Assembly (NCBI RefSeq): GCF_964063325.1
Contig: NZ_OZ061315.1
Span: 4,278,001-4,342,000, forward strand
Origin: Hafnia alvei
Lineage (GTDB): Bacteria; Pseudomonadota; Gammaproteobacteria; Enterobacterales; Enterobacteriaceae
DNA length: 64,000 nt
Direction of reading: 5' to 3'
The position numbers were made by a program, and so were the translations under genes. Position 1 is the first letter of the stretch. Each line of letters opens with the position of its first letter. Under the pieces are notes generated by a model. That model had not been told where the DNA came from, searched no databases, and saw only the letters and a program-made list of their open reading frames with translations. Below, one piece after another: positions 37,420 to 46,313 of this stretch.

Positions 37420-38866
37420 TGTCATTTTACCGCTGGTAGGCTACCTATTATTGGTATTTGGTTTATCGGTATATGCCTATCGTCGTCGCCAAAAGGGCAA
37501 CTTCCTCAACGATTACTTCATTGGCGATCGTTCAATGGGCGGCTTCGTGCTCGCGATGACGCTAACCGCCACCTATATCAGCGCCAGCTCGTTTATCGGT
37601 GGGCCCGGTGCAGCCTATAAATATGGGCTAGGATGGGTGCTGTTGGCGATGATACAGCTGCCTGCCGTTTGGCTGTCGCTTGGCATTCTCGGCAAAAAAT
37701 TCGCTATCCTGGCACGCAAATATGATGCCGTTACGCTCAATGACATGCTTTATGCCCGCTATAAAAGCCGCTTATTAGTTTGGGTGGCGAGCCTTAGCCT
37801 GCTGGTCGCTTTCATCGGCGCCATGACCGTGCAATTCATTGGTGGTGCACGCCTGCTGGAAACCGCAGCGGGTATTCCGTACGACACCGGTCTGCTAATT
37901 TTTGGCGTCAGTATTGCGCTTTATACTTCAGTGGGCGGCTTCCGTGCTAGCGTGCTTAACGACGCCATGCAGGGCCTAGTCATGCTGCTCGGCACCATCA
38001 TTCTGCTTGCCGGTGTTATTCACGCCGCAGGGGGTTTGCACGCCGCCGTAGATACCCTGAAAAATATCGACCCTAAACTGGTTTCACCGGAAGGGGCCGA
38101 CGATATTCTGAGTGCGCCGTTTATGGCGTCGTTCTGGGTATTAGTTTGCTTTGGCGTGATTGGCCTGCCACACACCGCCGTGCGCTGTATTTCATATAAA
38201 GACAGCAAAGCGGTACACCGCGCCATTATTATTGGCACCATCGTGGTTGCCATTCTGATGTTTGGCATGCACTTAGCCGGTGCGCTTGGCCGTGCGGTTC
38301 TGCCCGATCTCAAAGTGCCCGATCTGGTTATTCCAACGCTGATGGTGAAGGTCCTGCCGCCGTTTGCTGCGGGTATCTTCTTGGCCGCGCCGATGGCTGC
38401 GATCATGTCCACCATTAATGCTCAGCTGTTACAATCATCGGCGACCATCGTCAAAGACTTGTACTTGGGAATGCAGCCTCACGCGCTCAAAAATGAAAAG
38501 CGTTTGGCAAGAATGTCCAGTCTGTCTACGCTGATTTTAGGTCTGCTATTGCTGCTGGCCGCGTGGCGTCCACCTGAGATGATCATCTGGCTGAACCTGC
38601 TGGCGTTTGGTGGTCTCGAAGCGGTATTCCTATGGCCACTGGTTCTGGGCCTGTACTGGGAGCGCGCTAATGCGCACGGTGCGCTTAGCTCTATGATTGC
38701 CGGTGCCGCGTGCTATACCGTTCTCGCCACCGCCGACTGGCACATATTCGGCTTACATCCGATCATTCCGTCACTGTTAATCAGCTTGGCGGCATTCTGG
38801 ATCGGAAACTTTTTTGGCGAACGTGGTGCGTCCACGTCCGCTGTCACTGAATTAAATTCAAAATAG
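37409..38866 (+). CDS. panF: Sodium/pantothenate symporter PanF
   Basis: An SSS-family Na+ symporter that imports pantothenate for CoA synthesis. About 12-13 TM helices over 485 aa. Regions identical or nearly so to E. coli PanF include LTATYISASSFIGGPGAAYKYG in the first repeat and the GVIGLPHTAVRCISYKDSKAVHR segment. The second ATG (37409) is chosen because it gives the usual length; an ATG three bases earlier is equally possible. It overlaps yhdT. Confidence 0.95.
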   Translation: MQTDVILPLVGYLLLVFGLSVYAYRRRQKGNFLNDYFIGDRSMGGFVLAMTLTATYISASSFIGGPGAAYKYGLGWVLLAMIQLPAVWLSLGILGKKFAILARKYDAVTLNDMLYARYKSRLLVWVASLSLLVAFIGAMTVQFIGGARLLETAAGIPYDTGLLIFGVSIALYTSVGGFRASVLNDAMQGLVMLLGTIILLAGVIHAAGGLHAAVDTLKNIDPKLVSPEGADDILSAPFMASFWVLVCFGVIGLPHTAVRCISYKDSKAVHRAIIIGTIVVAILMFGMHLAGALGRAVLPDLKVPDLVIPTLMVKVLPPFAAGIFLAAPMAAIMSTINAQLLQSSATIVKDLYLGMQPHALKNEKRLARMSSLSTLILGLLLLLAAWRPPEMIIWLNLLAFGGLEAVFLWPLVLGLYWERANAHGALSSMIAGAACYTVLATADWHIFGLHPIIPSLLISLAAFWIGNFFGERGASTSAVTELNSK

Positions 38867-38876
38867 AGACTTCGAG

Positions 38877-39758
38877 ATGCCTTGGATTCAAATCAAAATC
38901 AATACGACCGGCAATCAGGCTGAATCACTAAGTGACGCGCTAATAGAAAGCGGCGCAGTATCCGTTACATTCCAAGATACTCATGACAATCCGGTGTTTG
39001 AGCCGCTGCCGGGTGAAACCCTGCTGTGGGGCGATACCGACGTTATCGGCCTGTATGATGCTGAAACCGATATGAAAGAGATTGTTGCGATTCTGGAAAA
39101 CGATCCCGCGCTAGGTAAAGGCTTCCACCACAAAATCGAACAGATCGAAGACAAAGACTGGGAACGCGAGTGGATGGATAACTTCCATCCCATGCAGTTT
39201 GGTCGTCGCCTGTGGATCTGCCCAAGCTGGCGCGATGTTCCCGATCCAACCGCGGTGAACGTAATGCTGGATCCGGGTCTGGCGTTCGGTACGGGTACAC
39301 ATCCAACCACCGCTCTTTGCCTACAATGGCTGGATGGTTTGGATCTGGAAGGCAAAACCGTGATCGACTTCGGCTGTGGCTCAGGTATTTTGGCTATCGC
39401 CGCGCTGAAATTGGGTGCAGCACGCGCCATTGGGATCGACATCGATCCGCAGGCGATTCAAGCCAGCCGCGATAACGCCCAGCGTAACGGCGTTTCTGAA
39501 CGTTTAGAGCTTTATCTGCCAAAAGATCAGCCAGCCGATCTGAGTGCCGATGTGGTCGTCGCTAATATCCTCGCAGGCCCGCTGCGTGAACTGGCGCCGT
39601 TAATCAGCGATCTGCCAACATCAGGCGGCCATTTGGGCCTGTCTGGCGTATTGGCGACTCAGGCGCCAAGCGTTGCAGAAGCGTACGAAGATAAATTCAT
39701 TATCGATCCGGTCGCGGAGCGCGAAGAGTGGTGCCGCATTACCGGTGTTCGCCGCTAA
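38877..39758 (+). CDS. prmA: Ribosomal protein L11 methyltransferase PrmA
   Basis: It trimethylates lysines and the N-terminus of ribosomal protein L11 using SAM. The 293-aa length equals E. coli. An N-terminal L11-binding domain (1-55) precedes the class I methyltransferase fold with motif I VIDFGCGSGILAIAALKLGA and the post-motif DPGLAFGTGTHPTT. It follows panF by ten bases. Confidence 0.97.
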   Translation: MPWIQIKINTTGNQAESLSDALIESGAVSVTFQDTHDNPVFEPLPGETLLWGDTDVIGLYDAETDMKEIVAILENDPALGKGFHHKIEQIEDKDWEREWMDNFHPMQFGRRLWICPSWRDVPDPTAVNVMLDPGLAFGTGTHPTTALCLQWLDGLDLEGKTVIDFGCGSGILAIAALKLGAARAIGIDIDPQAIQASRDNAQRNGVSERLELYLPKDQPADLSADVVVANILAGPLRELAPLISDLPTSGGHLGLSGVLATQAPSVAEAYEDKFIIDPVAEREEWCRITGVRR

Positions 39759-39791
39759 GCGATATTCCCACGTTCACAACGAACCACCGTT

Positions 39792-39821
39792 AAAAACAGC
39801 GCCTATTCAGGCGCTGTTTTT
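39792..39821. terminator. Bidirectional terminator between prmA and the ASCH gene
   Basis: AAAAACAGCGCCT and AGGCGCTGTTTTT form a perfect 13-base palindromic hairpin with an ATTC loop, giving a T-run on both strands. It overlaps the last codons of the minus-strand gene. Confidence 0.9.
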
Positions 39822-40282
39822 GTTTCAGCAATACCTAGTAACCGGAAATACTCGCAGACCAGCCACATATCCTCAGTGAAGTTTTTACCTATTGCCTCGA
39901 GGGACGTTTCAAAAAATGTCTGGTGAGCCTGCCGCCAATAAGCCAAAGACTTATCCCCTTCCCCCTCTGCCGCAGCTATTACAGCATCTACATCACGAAA
40001 GCGACGCAAAGATACCTGCGTGGTTTCTATCGCTGCCACGGGCTTTTCACGCCCATCTAACACAATCGTCAGGTAACCCACGTGAGGAATGGTGCCTCCT
40101 TGGTGCTGATACTCGACTAAAGCACCGCAGGTAGCATATTTTTCGCCGCTGACGATAAGGTCTGCAAGCTGCTGCGCTAACTCACCCGGCGAACCAAACT
40201 GTTCAACGTGATAAGGACGGCCAGCTAAATCTGGGTGTACTTGTACTATTTTCGACCAAAATAATGCAATTTCACTGTCCAT
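39803..40282 (-). CDS. ASCH-domain protein
   Basis: A 159-aa cytosolic protein. The ASCH fold (PUA-related, likely RNA- or nucleotide-binding) covers about 30-150. The characteristic G-K-Y-A-T segment is at 46-51 (SGEKYATCGALVEY), followed by GYLTIVLDGREKPVAAIETTQV and a Trp-containing C-terminal helix (DMWLVCEYFRLL). Some ASCH proteins are amidohydrolases (E. coli YqfB acts on N4-acetylcytidine), but this one is longer. It stands alone between two + strand units, and its function is not known. Confidence 0.75.
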   Translation of the reverse strand: MDSEIALFWSKIVQVHPDLAGRPYHVEQFGSPGELAQQLADLIVSGEKYATCGALVEYQHQGGTIPHVGYLTIVLDGREKPVAAIETTQVSLRRFRDVDAVIAAAEGEGDKSLAYWRQAHQTFFETSLEAIGKNFTEDMWLVCEYFRLLGIAETKTAPE

Positions 40283-40592
40283 ATCATCCTCTAAAATGCG
40301 ATACGCATCCCATTTATAGCGCCATTATTGCTGCTTTAATCAGCAATTTGTTTAGCTAGCGCAGCCAAAAACACGTTAAAACAACGAATACTAAAGGTAA
40401 AAAACAAAAGAGCATTTTTTAACCATTGCAATATAACCATATGTTAAACAACAAAAATAATCAAACACCAGCCCTCAGCCCGCGATTTCATTGATCTACA
40501 ACAGAGGATTGTTCAAAGTTTGGCCTTTCATATCCAAGCAAAAATGCGTAATATACGCGCCCTTGCGGACACAGTATGGTCAGTCTTTGTCT
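40283..40592 (+). promoter_or_regulatory. dusB-fis promoter region
   Basis: A 310-bp gap. A promoter is visible: TTTCAT (-35, 40526-40531), 17-base spacer, TAATAT (-10, 40549-40554), then a GC-rich discriminator ACGCGCCC. This is the layout of stringently controlled, supercoiling-sensitive promoters such as E. coli fis P. The 40380-40480 segment is very AT-rich with A-tracts, suitable for UP-element and Fis/CRP binding. The dusB ATG lies 39 bases after the -10 box. Confidence 0.7.
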
Positions 40593-41597
40593 ATGCGCAT
40601 TGGACACATTGAACTTAAAAATTGCCTTATTGCTGCGCCTATGGCCGGCATAACCGATCGCCCTTTTCGAACGCTTTGCTATGAAATGGGTGCAGGGATG
40701 GCTGTCTCTGAAATGCTCTCTTCCAATCCGGAAGTGTGGCAGACAGATAAGTCGCGTCTGCGTATGGTGCATTTAGACGAACCTGGGATCCGAGCCGTGC
40801 AAATTGCCGGGTGTGACCCTGATGACATGGCTGCTGCGGCCAAAATCAACGCTGATAGCGGCGCGCAGATCATTGATATCAATATGGGTTGCCCAGCGAA
40901 AAAAGTGAACCGCAAACTCGCGGGTTCTGCGCTTTTGCAGTATCCCGACTTGGTTGAAAAAATCCTCAGCGCGGTGGTTAACGCTGTGGATGTACCGGTA
41001 ACGCTAAAAATTCGCACGGGCTGGAGCCCAGAACACCGTAACTGTGTTGAGATTGCCCAATTGGCTGAACGCTGCGGAATTCAGGCCCTGACTATTCATG
41101 GCCGAACACGTGCTTGCTTATTCAACGGCGAGGCGGAGTACGACAGTATTCGGACAGTTAAGCAGAGTGTTTCCATCCCGATTATCGCGAATGGAGACAT
41201 AACTGACCCGCATAAAGCCAGAGAGGTACTCAACTACACCGGAGCCGATGCTCTGATGATAGGACGTGCCGCTCAGGGGAGACCCTGGATCTTCCGGGAA
41301 ATCCAGCATTATCTGGACACAGGGGAGCTGCTTCCGCCCATGCCGTTGGAGGAAGTTAAGCACTTGTTATTAGGGCATGTACAAGAACTGCATAATTTTT
41401 ACGGTTCTGGTAAGGGATTTCGCATTGCCCGCAAGCACGTATCTTGGTATCTCCAAGAGCACGCCCCATGTGACCAGTTTCGGCGCACATTCAACGCCAT
41501 AGAGGATGCCAGCGAACAGCTGGAGGCGTTGGAGGCATATTTCGAAAATCTTAGCGTAAAAAAAGAGCTGACAGAACTATGTTCGAACAACGCGTAA
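40593..41597 (+). CDS. dusB: tRNA-dihydrouridine synthase DusB
   Basis: A flavin enzyme that reduces specific uridines in tRNA (U17 in E. coli). The TIM barrel starts APMAGITDRPFRTLC, the conserved active-site Cys is in INMGCPAKKVNRK, and FMN-binding residues include TIHGRTR and ANGDI. I chose the ATG at 40593 (MRIGHIELKN), which matches the family start and follows the promoter; the frame upstream crosses the -10 box. The protein (334 aa) is about a dozen residues longer than E. coli DusB (321). The C-terminal tail after AYFEN runs into the start of fis. Confidence 0.95.
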   Translation: MRIGHIELKNCLIAAPMAGITDRPFRTLCYEMGAGMAVSEMLSSNPEVWQTDKSRLRMVHLDEPGIRAVQIAGCDPDDMAAAAKINADSGAQIIDINMGCPAKKVNRKLAGSALLQYPDLVEKILSAVVNAVDVPVTLKIRTGWSPEHRNCVEIAQLAERCGIQALTIHGRTRACLFNGEAEYDSIRTVKQSVSIPIIANGDITDPHKAREVLNYTGADALMIGRAAQGRPWIFREIQHYLDTGELLPPMPLEEVKHLLLGHVQELHNFYGSGKGFRIARKHVSWYLQEHAPCDQFRRTFNAIEDASEQLEALEAYFENLSVKKELTELCSNNA

Positions 41598-41875
41598 ATT
41601 CTGACGTACTGACCGTTTCTACCGTAAACTCCCAGGACCAGGTGACTCAAAAGCCACTGCGTGACTCGGTTAAACAAGCCCTGAAAGGCTACTTTGCTCA
41701 ACTGAATGGTCAGGACGTTAATGATCTGTATGAGCTGGTACTGGCTGAAGTAGAACAGCCACTGTTAGACATGGTGATGCAGTACACTCGCGGTAACCAA
41801 ACCCGCGCTGCGCTGATGATGGGAATTAACCGCGGAACTCTGCGTAAGAAATTGAAAAAATACGGCATGAACTGA
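41579..41875 (+). CDS. fis: DNA-binding protein Fis
   Basis: A nucleoid protein that activates rRNA promoters, stimulates DNA inversion and shapes growth-phase transcription. 98 aa, practically identical in length and sequence to E. coli Fis, with the C-terminal HTH (QTRAALMMGINRGTLRKKLKKYG, 74-96). It overlaps the end of dusB by 19 bases; in E. coli the two are separated by a short gap. The last codons are part of the 52-bp repeat that flanks the adjacent island. Confidence 0.98.
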   Translation: MFEQRVNSDVLTVSTVNSQDQVTQKPLRDSVKQALKGYFAQLNGQDVNDLYELVLAEVEQPLLDMVMQYTRGNQTRAALMMGINRGTLRKKLKKYGMN

Positions 41876-41911
41876 TACTAATCAGTTAACGTATTGAAAA
41901 AAGGCGCTTTT
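41860..41911 (+). repeat. Left 52-bp direct repeat (fis 3' end)
   Basis: The sequence from the last fis codons (ATACGGCATGAACTGA) through the left arm of the terminator recurs exactly at 45254-45305. The copies are 3394 bp apart and bound the Hcp island, an attL/attR-like arrangement at the 3' end of a gene. This copy keeps fis intact. Confidence 0.85.
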
Positions 41912-41936
41912 CCTTGATTGGATTAGCGCCTTTTTT
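41897..41936 (+). terminator. fis terminator (left version)
   Basis: AAAAAAGGCGCT and AGCGCCTTTTTT form a perfect 12-base stem with a 16-base loop. The left arm belongs to the 52-bp repeat, the right arm to the island side. The right-hand repeat copy has an equivalent hairpin with a different loop. Confidence 0.9.
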
Positions 41937-42328
41937 ATTAGGAGTACCCCGCCAGGTGCTTCACGGGAAAATGTGAGTGTTTTATGGCGTGATCTGAATT
42001 TTTAATTTCGCGGGTATAAAAATTTGACGTGATAGGCCGTTCTGTTACATCAGCGATTAGCCCCCCTAGCACTAGTATGATTTCTATACAGGACTACGCA
42101 ATTTTTCTGTTAGTTTTCTATCCCAATGTCTGAGGCATAAATATGTGATTGGTAGTTTTCAATGCACATCTGCCAGCGCCAAAAGAAATAAGTAATTAAT
42201 GATAAAAATGACATGCACTTACCATATTCATAAAATTTTTATTCATTATTAAGTACTCATAATAAGTTACAAAGATTATTTTTTTATTTCGATAGCATAA
42301 ATTTTTCACATCTATTGGAGTTCATAAA
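41937..42328. other. AT-rich region upstream of hcp
   Basis: A 390-bp non-coding stretch, AT-rich in its last 200 bases and clearly different in composition from the dusB-fis region. It presumably holds the hcp promoter, but I could not assign boxes with confidence. A GGAG motif ten bases before the hcp ATG is the RBS. Confidence 0.5.
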
Positions 42329-42820
42329 ATGTCTGTTCCCGCTCATTTATGGCTATACGATAACAACGGCGCTCTAATCACGGGCGGCTCTGAGGTTGTC
42401 GGTCGTGAGGGTAGTATTGAAATTCAAAGTTTCAACCACGGCCTGACCGTTCCGACCGATGGCAACACAGGGCGGTTAACCTCTGCTCGCGTTCACAATG
42501 TGATGAGTATAGAAAAGGATTTTGATAAATCCACGCCTTACCTATACCGCGCAGTATCCACCGGACAAAACATCCAGAAGGCGATCATTAAATGGTATCG
42601 AATTAACGGCGCAGGGCTGGAGGAAGAATTCTTAAACATGACCATGGAGAATGTGAGAATAACCAGCATTCACCCAACCATGCATAATTTCAAATCACCA
42701 GAAGGGCAGCTGTCCACACCTCGAGAATCGTTAGGTATGAGATACGCTAAAATCACATGGAAATATTTAGATGGCAATATCACTTATACCGATGAATGGA
42801 ACTCAAACGCAGTAGCGTGA
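42329..42820 (+). CDS. hcp: Type VI secretion system tube protein Hcp (orphan copy)
   Basis: A 163-aa Hcp-family protein, which stacks as hexameric rings inside the T6SS sheath and can carry small effectors in its lumen. Visible family features are the PAHLWLYDNNGALITGGS start, EIQSFNHGL, the TSARVHNVMSIEKDFDKSTPYLYRAV segment and the C-terminal ITWKYLDGNITYTDEW. No other T6SS structural gene is near, so this is an orphan hcp that depends on an apparatus encoded elsewhere. The effector-like gene begins eight bases after its stop, implying co-expression and probably Hcp-dependent delivery. Confidence 0.93.
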   Translation: MSVPAHLWLYDNNGALITGGSEVVGREGSIEIQSFNHGLTVPTDGNTGRLTSARVHNVMSIEKDFDKSTPYLYRAVSTGQNIQKAIIKWYRINGAGLEEEFLNMTMENVRITSIHPTMHNFKSPEGQLSTPRESLGMRYAKITWKYLDGNITYTDEWNSNAVA

Positions 42821-42828
42821 GGCGATTT

Positions 42829-43347
42829 ATGATTTATTGCCAAATGGATCTAGATAAGGTTTCACCCGATGGGAAAACAATCTTGTTGTACTGTGCCGGT
42901 GTTGGCATCTTTCCTATATTTACTGGGTTAGCCCCTTATACCAATAAAGCGGGCTGTGCTAGCAGAGAGAACGGCGCAATACCTACGGGTAAGTATTGGA
43001 TTGTAGACCGGCCAAGGGGAGGCATTCGTACAAGGGTTAGAAATGAGTTTCAGACGCTATGGACTGGAAATAATTATGATGAATGGTTTGCGCTATATCG
43101 ACAAGATGGTGTTTTAGATGATGGTACATGGTTAGACTATACCCATAGAGGAAATTTTCGCCTGCATCCATTGAGGCCGGATAGCTCTGGATATTCTGAC
43201 GGCTGCATAACCTTTTTTAATCAGCATGATTTTCAGACCCTAAGACATGCTTTATTAGCTGCCCATATGCAGCCAATATCAGGTAGCAGCTTGCGAGCTT
43301 ATGGAGAAGTGACGGTACTAGGAGATATGAATGTGCCGTGTGTTTAA
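42829..43347 (+). CDS. Tlde1/DUF2778-family type VI L,D-transpeptidase effector
   Basis: A 172-aa protein with the full DUF2778 pattern: NGAIPTGKYWIVDRPRGG (48-65), EWFALYRQDGVLDD (85-98), RGNFRLHP (107-114) and SDGCITF (123-129). The His113 and Ser123-x-Gly-Cys126 arrangement is the YkuD-like L,D-transpeptidase active site of Tlde1 toxins, which damage peptidoglycan in the target cell periplasm (known from Salmonella Tlde1). There is no signal peptide, as expected for a T6SS cargo. I chose the ATG at 42829, with GTGAGGCG upstream. Its end overlaps the start of the interrupted immunity gene by 17 bases. The toxin appears intact. Confidence 0.88.
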   Translation: MIYCQMDLDKVSPDGKTILLYCAGVGIFPIFTGLAPYTNKAGCASRENGAIPTGKYWIVDRPRGGIRTRVRNEFQTLWTGNNYDEWFALYRQDGVLDDGTWLDYTHRGNFRLHPLRPDSSGYSDGCITFFNQHDFQTLRHALLAAHMQPISGSSLRAYGEVTVLGDMNVPCV

Positions 43348-43413
43348 CAGGATTGCTCTTTATCTCATGCGATTTGTGGCTTATCTGGTTTTCGTCAATG
43401 CAGTGGGAATGTC
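43331..43413 (+). pseudogene. 5' part of first immunity-like gene, split by IS
   Basis: Starts with ATG inside the effector's last codons and encodes 27 complete codons beginning MCRVFNRIALYLMRFVAYL, then meets the IS element. The residues match the N-terminus of the intact paralogue at 44881-45186 position for position. If the IS and one GTC duplication are removed, the frame continues at 44677 and gives a 95-aa protein. Confidence 0.85.
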
Positions 43414-43421
43414 TGAAGTGG

Positions 43422-44600
<1,179 letters not shown>

Positions 44601-44676
44601 AATGTCACCTGTTTTGACTATGAGGCGATGATATCACCTCTATTCAGGTGGCCAGATTTAGTATTCCACTTCAGTC

Positions 44677-44881
44677 ACACGTGTTCAATCACTGGGTAGA
44701 TTCTCATTGGGTTACCATTGGTAATTTACCCTATATCTCTTCAATAAATAATGCAGAAGATAATGCCTACTTTTTGGTGCTGATTCTTGTGTCCTCTGTA
44801 TTGGCGATACCTGCAGTTTTCATTTCTGAATTTCTGCTTAGGAAGCTCATTGCGTTAAAATCTCAGCGTCAGGAGAGATAG
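44677..44881 (+). pseudogene. 3' part of first immunity-like gene, beyond the IS
   Basis: Continues the frame broken at 43413: HVFNHWVDSHWVTIGNLPYIS and onwards, with a hydrophobic helix (AYFLVLILVSSVLAIPAVFISEFLL) and the end QRQER*. The apparent ATG at 44648 would be translated partly from the IS end and is not the native start. The stop TAG overlaps the GTG start of the second paralogue, and an AGGAGA RBS for that gene lies in the last codons. Confidence 0.85.
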
Positions 44882-45186
44882 TGCATTGTATTTTTTCTAG
44901 GTTTGCGGTGTATTTTTCTCGGTTTACTGCCTACCTATTGGCTGAATTCATATTTGGTAGCTTTCGCATTTTTAATTCATGGGTAGATGCTCATTGGCCT
45001 ACCATAGGAAACTTGCCTTACATCTCGTCTATCAATAGCTCTGAAGATGAGGCTTATGTGCTGGTACTTTTGGTTATGGATTCTATAATTCTGATCCCAC
45101 TCATCATCGTGGCTGAATGCCTGATTAGAAAAGTAATAAGAAAACATACAATACGACACCAAAATTATAGACGCCCGTATGCGTAA
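44881..45186 (+). CDS. Putative Tlde1 immunity protein (intact tandem paralogue)
   Basis: A 101-aa protein with a GTG start preceded by AGGAGA. Two hydrophobic helices (about 7-28 and 58-82) flank a conserved middle, FNSWVDAHWPTIGNLPYISSINSSEDEAY, almost identical to the interrupted copy. If the N-terminus is cytoplasmic, the middle segment is periplasmic, where a Tlde1 toxin would act. Function is inferred only from position directly after a toxin and from tandem duplication, a frequent feature of immunity genes. I do not recognise the family; it does not look like the known Salmonella Tldi1. The C-terminal tail is basic (RKHTIRHQNYRR). Confidence 0.65.
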   Translation: MHCIFSRFAVYFSRFTAYLLAEFIFGSFRIFNSWVDAHWPTIGNLPYISSINSSEDEAYVLVLLVMDSIILIPLIIVAECLIRKVIRKHTIRHQNYRRPYA

Positions 45187-45253
45187 ATTAATTTAACTTG
45201 TAACCAATAAAAAACATGGCAGCGGCGAACGAAGAAAAACATAATTTTTCAAG

Positions 45254-45305
45254 ATACGGCATGAACTGATACTAATCAGTTAACGTATTGAAAAAAGGCG
45301 CTTTT
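45254..45305 (+). repeat. Right 52-bp direct repeat (duplicated fis 3' end)
   Basis: An exact copy of 41860-41911, including the last fis codons and TGA, with no fis gene upstream. It marks the right border of the island. Confidence 0.85.
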
Positions 45306-45327
45306 ATCGCAAGATAAAGCGCCTTTT
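45292..45327 (+). terminator. Terminator in the right repeat (probably the original fis terminator)
   Basis: AAAAAGGCGCTTTTATC and GATAAAGCGCCTTTTT pair around a GCAA tetraloop. The stable tetraloop and the join to non-island DNA suggest this half is the ancestral fis terminator. Confidence 0.85.
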
Positions 45328-45447
45328 TGCTATCTGTTCATCTGTAACATCTTCATTTCTCACTAATGTCCCCCAGAAGTAACAATGCTAAGATAGCCCG
45401 AGCATGATGTTTATCCCGTTCAATCTGAACCCTATTTTCTACTTACA

Positions 45448-46197
45448 GTGACCACCGAGAAAGTCATGAGCAAACCAACGTCCTCTGTTTCTGAATCAAT
45501 CACTCGTGATCTGGCTATTCGCATCATTCGTGGCGAACTGGCTGAAGGCATGGCGATCCCAGGTGAACATGAGCTGGCACAGCAATACGACGCATCGAGA
45601 ACCTCGGTAAGAAATGCGCTTCAGGTATTGGGGGCCAAAGGAATGCTGCTGATTCAGGCCAAACGCCGTAGCACGGTCACACCACGTGAGCAGTGGAGCT
45701 TTCTGGATGCCGAAGTGCTCTCATGGCTAGAAGACGTTGGCATTGAATCCGAACTGGTTGAACAACTGATGCTCACGCGTCTCATTTTCGAACCCGACGT
45801 TGCAGCAATGGCGGCGCTGAATGCCAACGGACATGATTTAGCCGCCATCGAAGATGCTTGGAGCACCATGCAGGCGGGGCAAAAAAATAACTCCGCAGAA
45901 CAGTTTGAACGCGGCGATTTGGCCTTCCATACTGCGGTGCTGCGCGCCTGCCATAACCCTTTTCTCGCCTCCGTGGGCAACGCTCTTTCTGCCGCCATGT
46001 TGCTGTCATTCAAGCAGACGCTGGAAGACGATCTTCAGTTAACCCAAGATGCCGTCCAACAACATCGCGATTTGTTTGAAGCAATCCGCTTAAAACAGGC
46101 CAATACAGCCCGTGAATGTATGCGTCACATCCTATTGAGCGCAGCCCATAAGCATATTTGGCGTGAAATCCCAGAAAAATATCAGCACTTTTTCTAA
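45448..46197 (+). CDS. dgoR: GntR/FadR-family regulator (DgoR-like)
   Basis: A 249-aa regulator with an N-terminal winged HTH (DLAIRIIRGELAEGMAIPGEHELAQQYDASRTSVRNALQVLGAKGML) and a C-terminal FCD ligand domain (about 95-235, with LTRLIFEPDVAAMAAL and LAFHTAVLRACHNPFL, typical metal-binding His/Asp). The WSFLDAEVLSWLEDV segment matches E. coli DgoR. First gene of a sugar-acid locus whose next two genes are dgoK and dgoA, so it probably represses them and is relieved by D-galactonate or a related acid. The start may be GTG 45448 or ATG 45466. Confidence 0.82.
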   Translation: MTTEKVMSKPTSSVSESITRDLAIRIIRGELAEGMAIPGEHELAQQYDASRTSVRNALQVLGAKGMLLIQAKRRSTVTPREQWSFLDAEVLSWLEDVGIESELVEQLMLTRLIFEPDVAAMAALNANGHDLAAIEDAWSTMQAGQKNNSAEQFERGDLAFHTAVLRACHNPFLASVGNALSAAMLLSFKQTLEDDLQLTQDAVQQHRDLFEAIRLKQANTARECMRHILLSAAHKHIWREIPEKYQHFF

Positions 46198-46274
46198 GCT
46201 TTTTTCATCGTTCTTCCTCACTCGTAACTAACTTTCGATCTCCCTCACAGATCTAAGGTTATTTATTCGCCATT

Positions 46275-46293
46275 ATTCTTGTCATACAAGAAT
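46275..46293 (+). promoter_or_regulatory. Candidate DgoR operator
   Basis: ATTCTTGT-CAT-ACAAGAAT is a perfect 8-base inverted repeat, 21 bases before the dgoK ATG. The TTGT..ACAA core matches the type of inverted repeat bound by FadR-subfamily GntR regulators, DgoR included. Confidence 0.65.
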
Positions 46294-46313
46294 TGGCATT
46301 TTGTGAGTCAAGA

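Noticed and set aside
44648..44881. A separate 77-aa gene starting in the IS end
   Set aside because: Its first residues come from the IS terminal repeat. Joining across the target duplication restores a longer frame that aligns with the intact paralogue.
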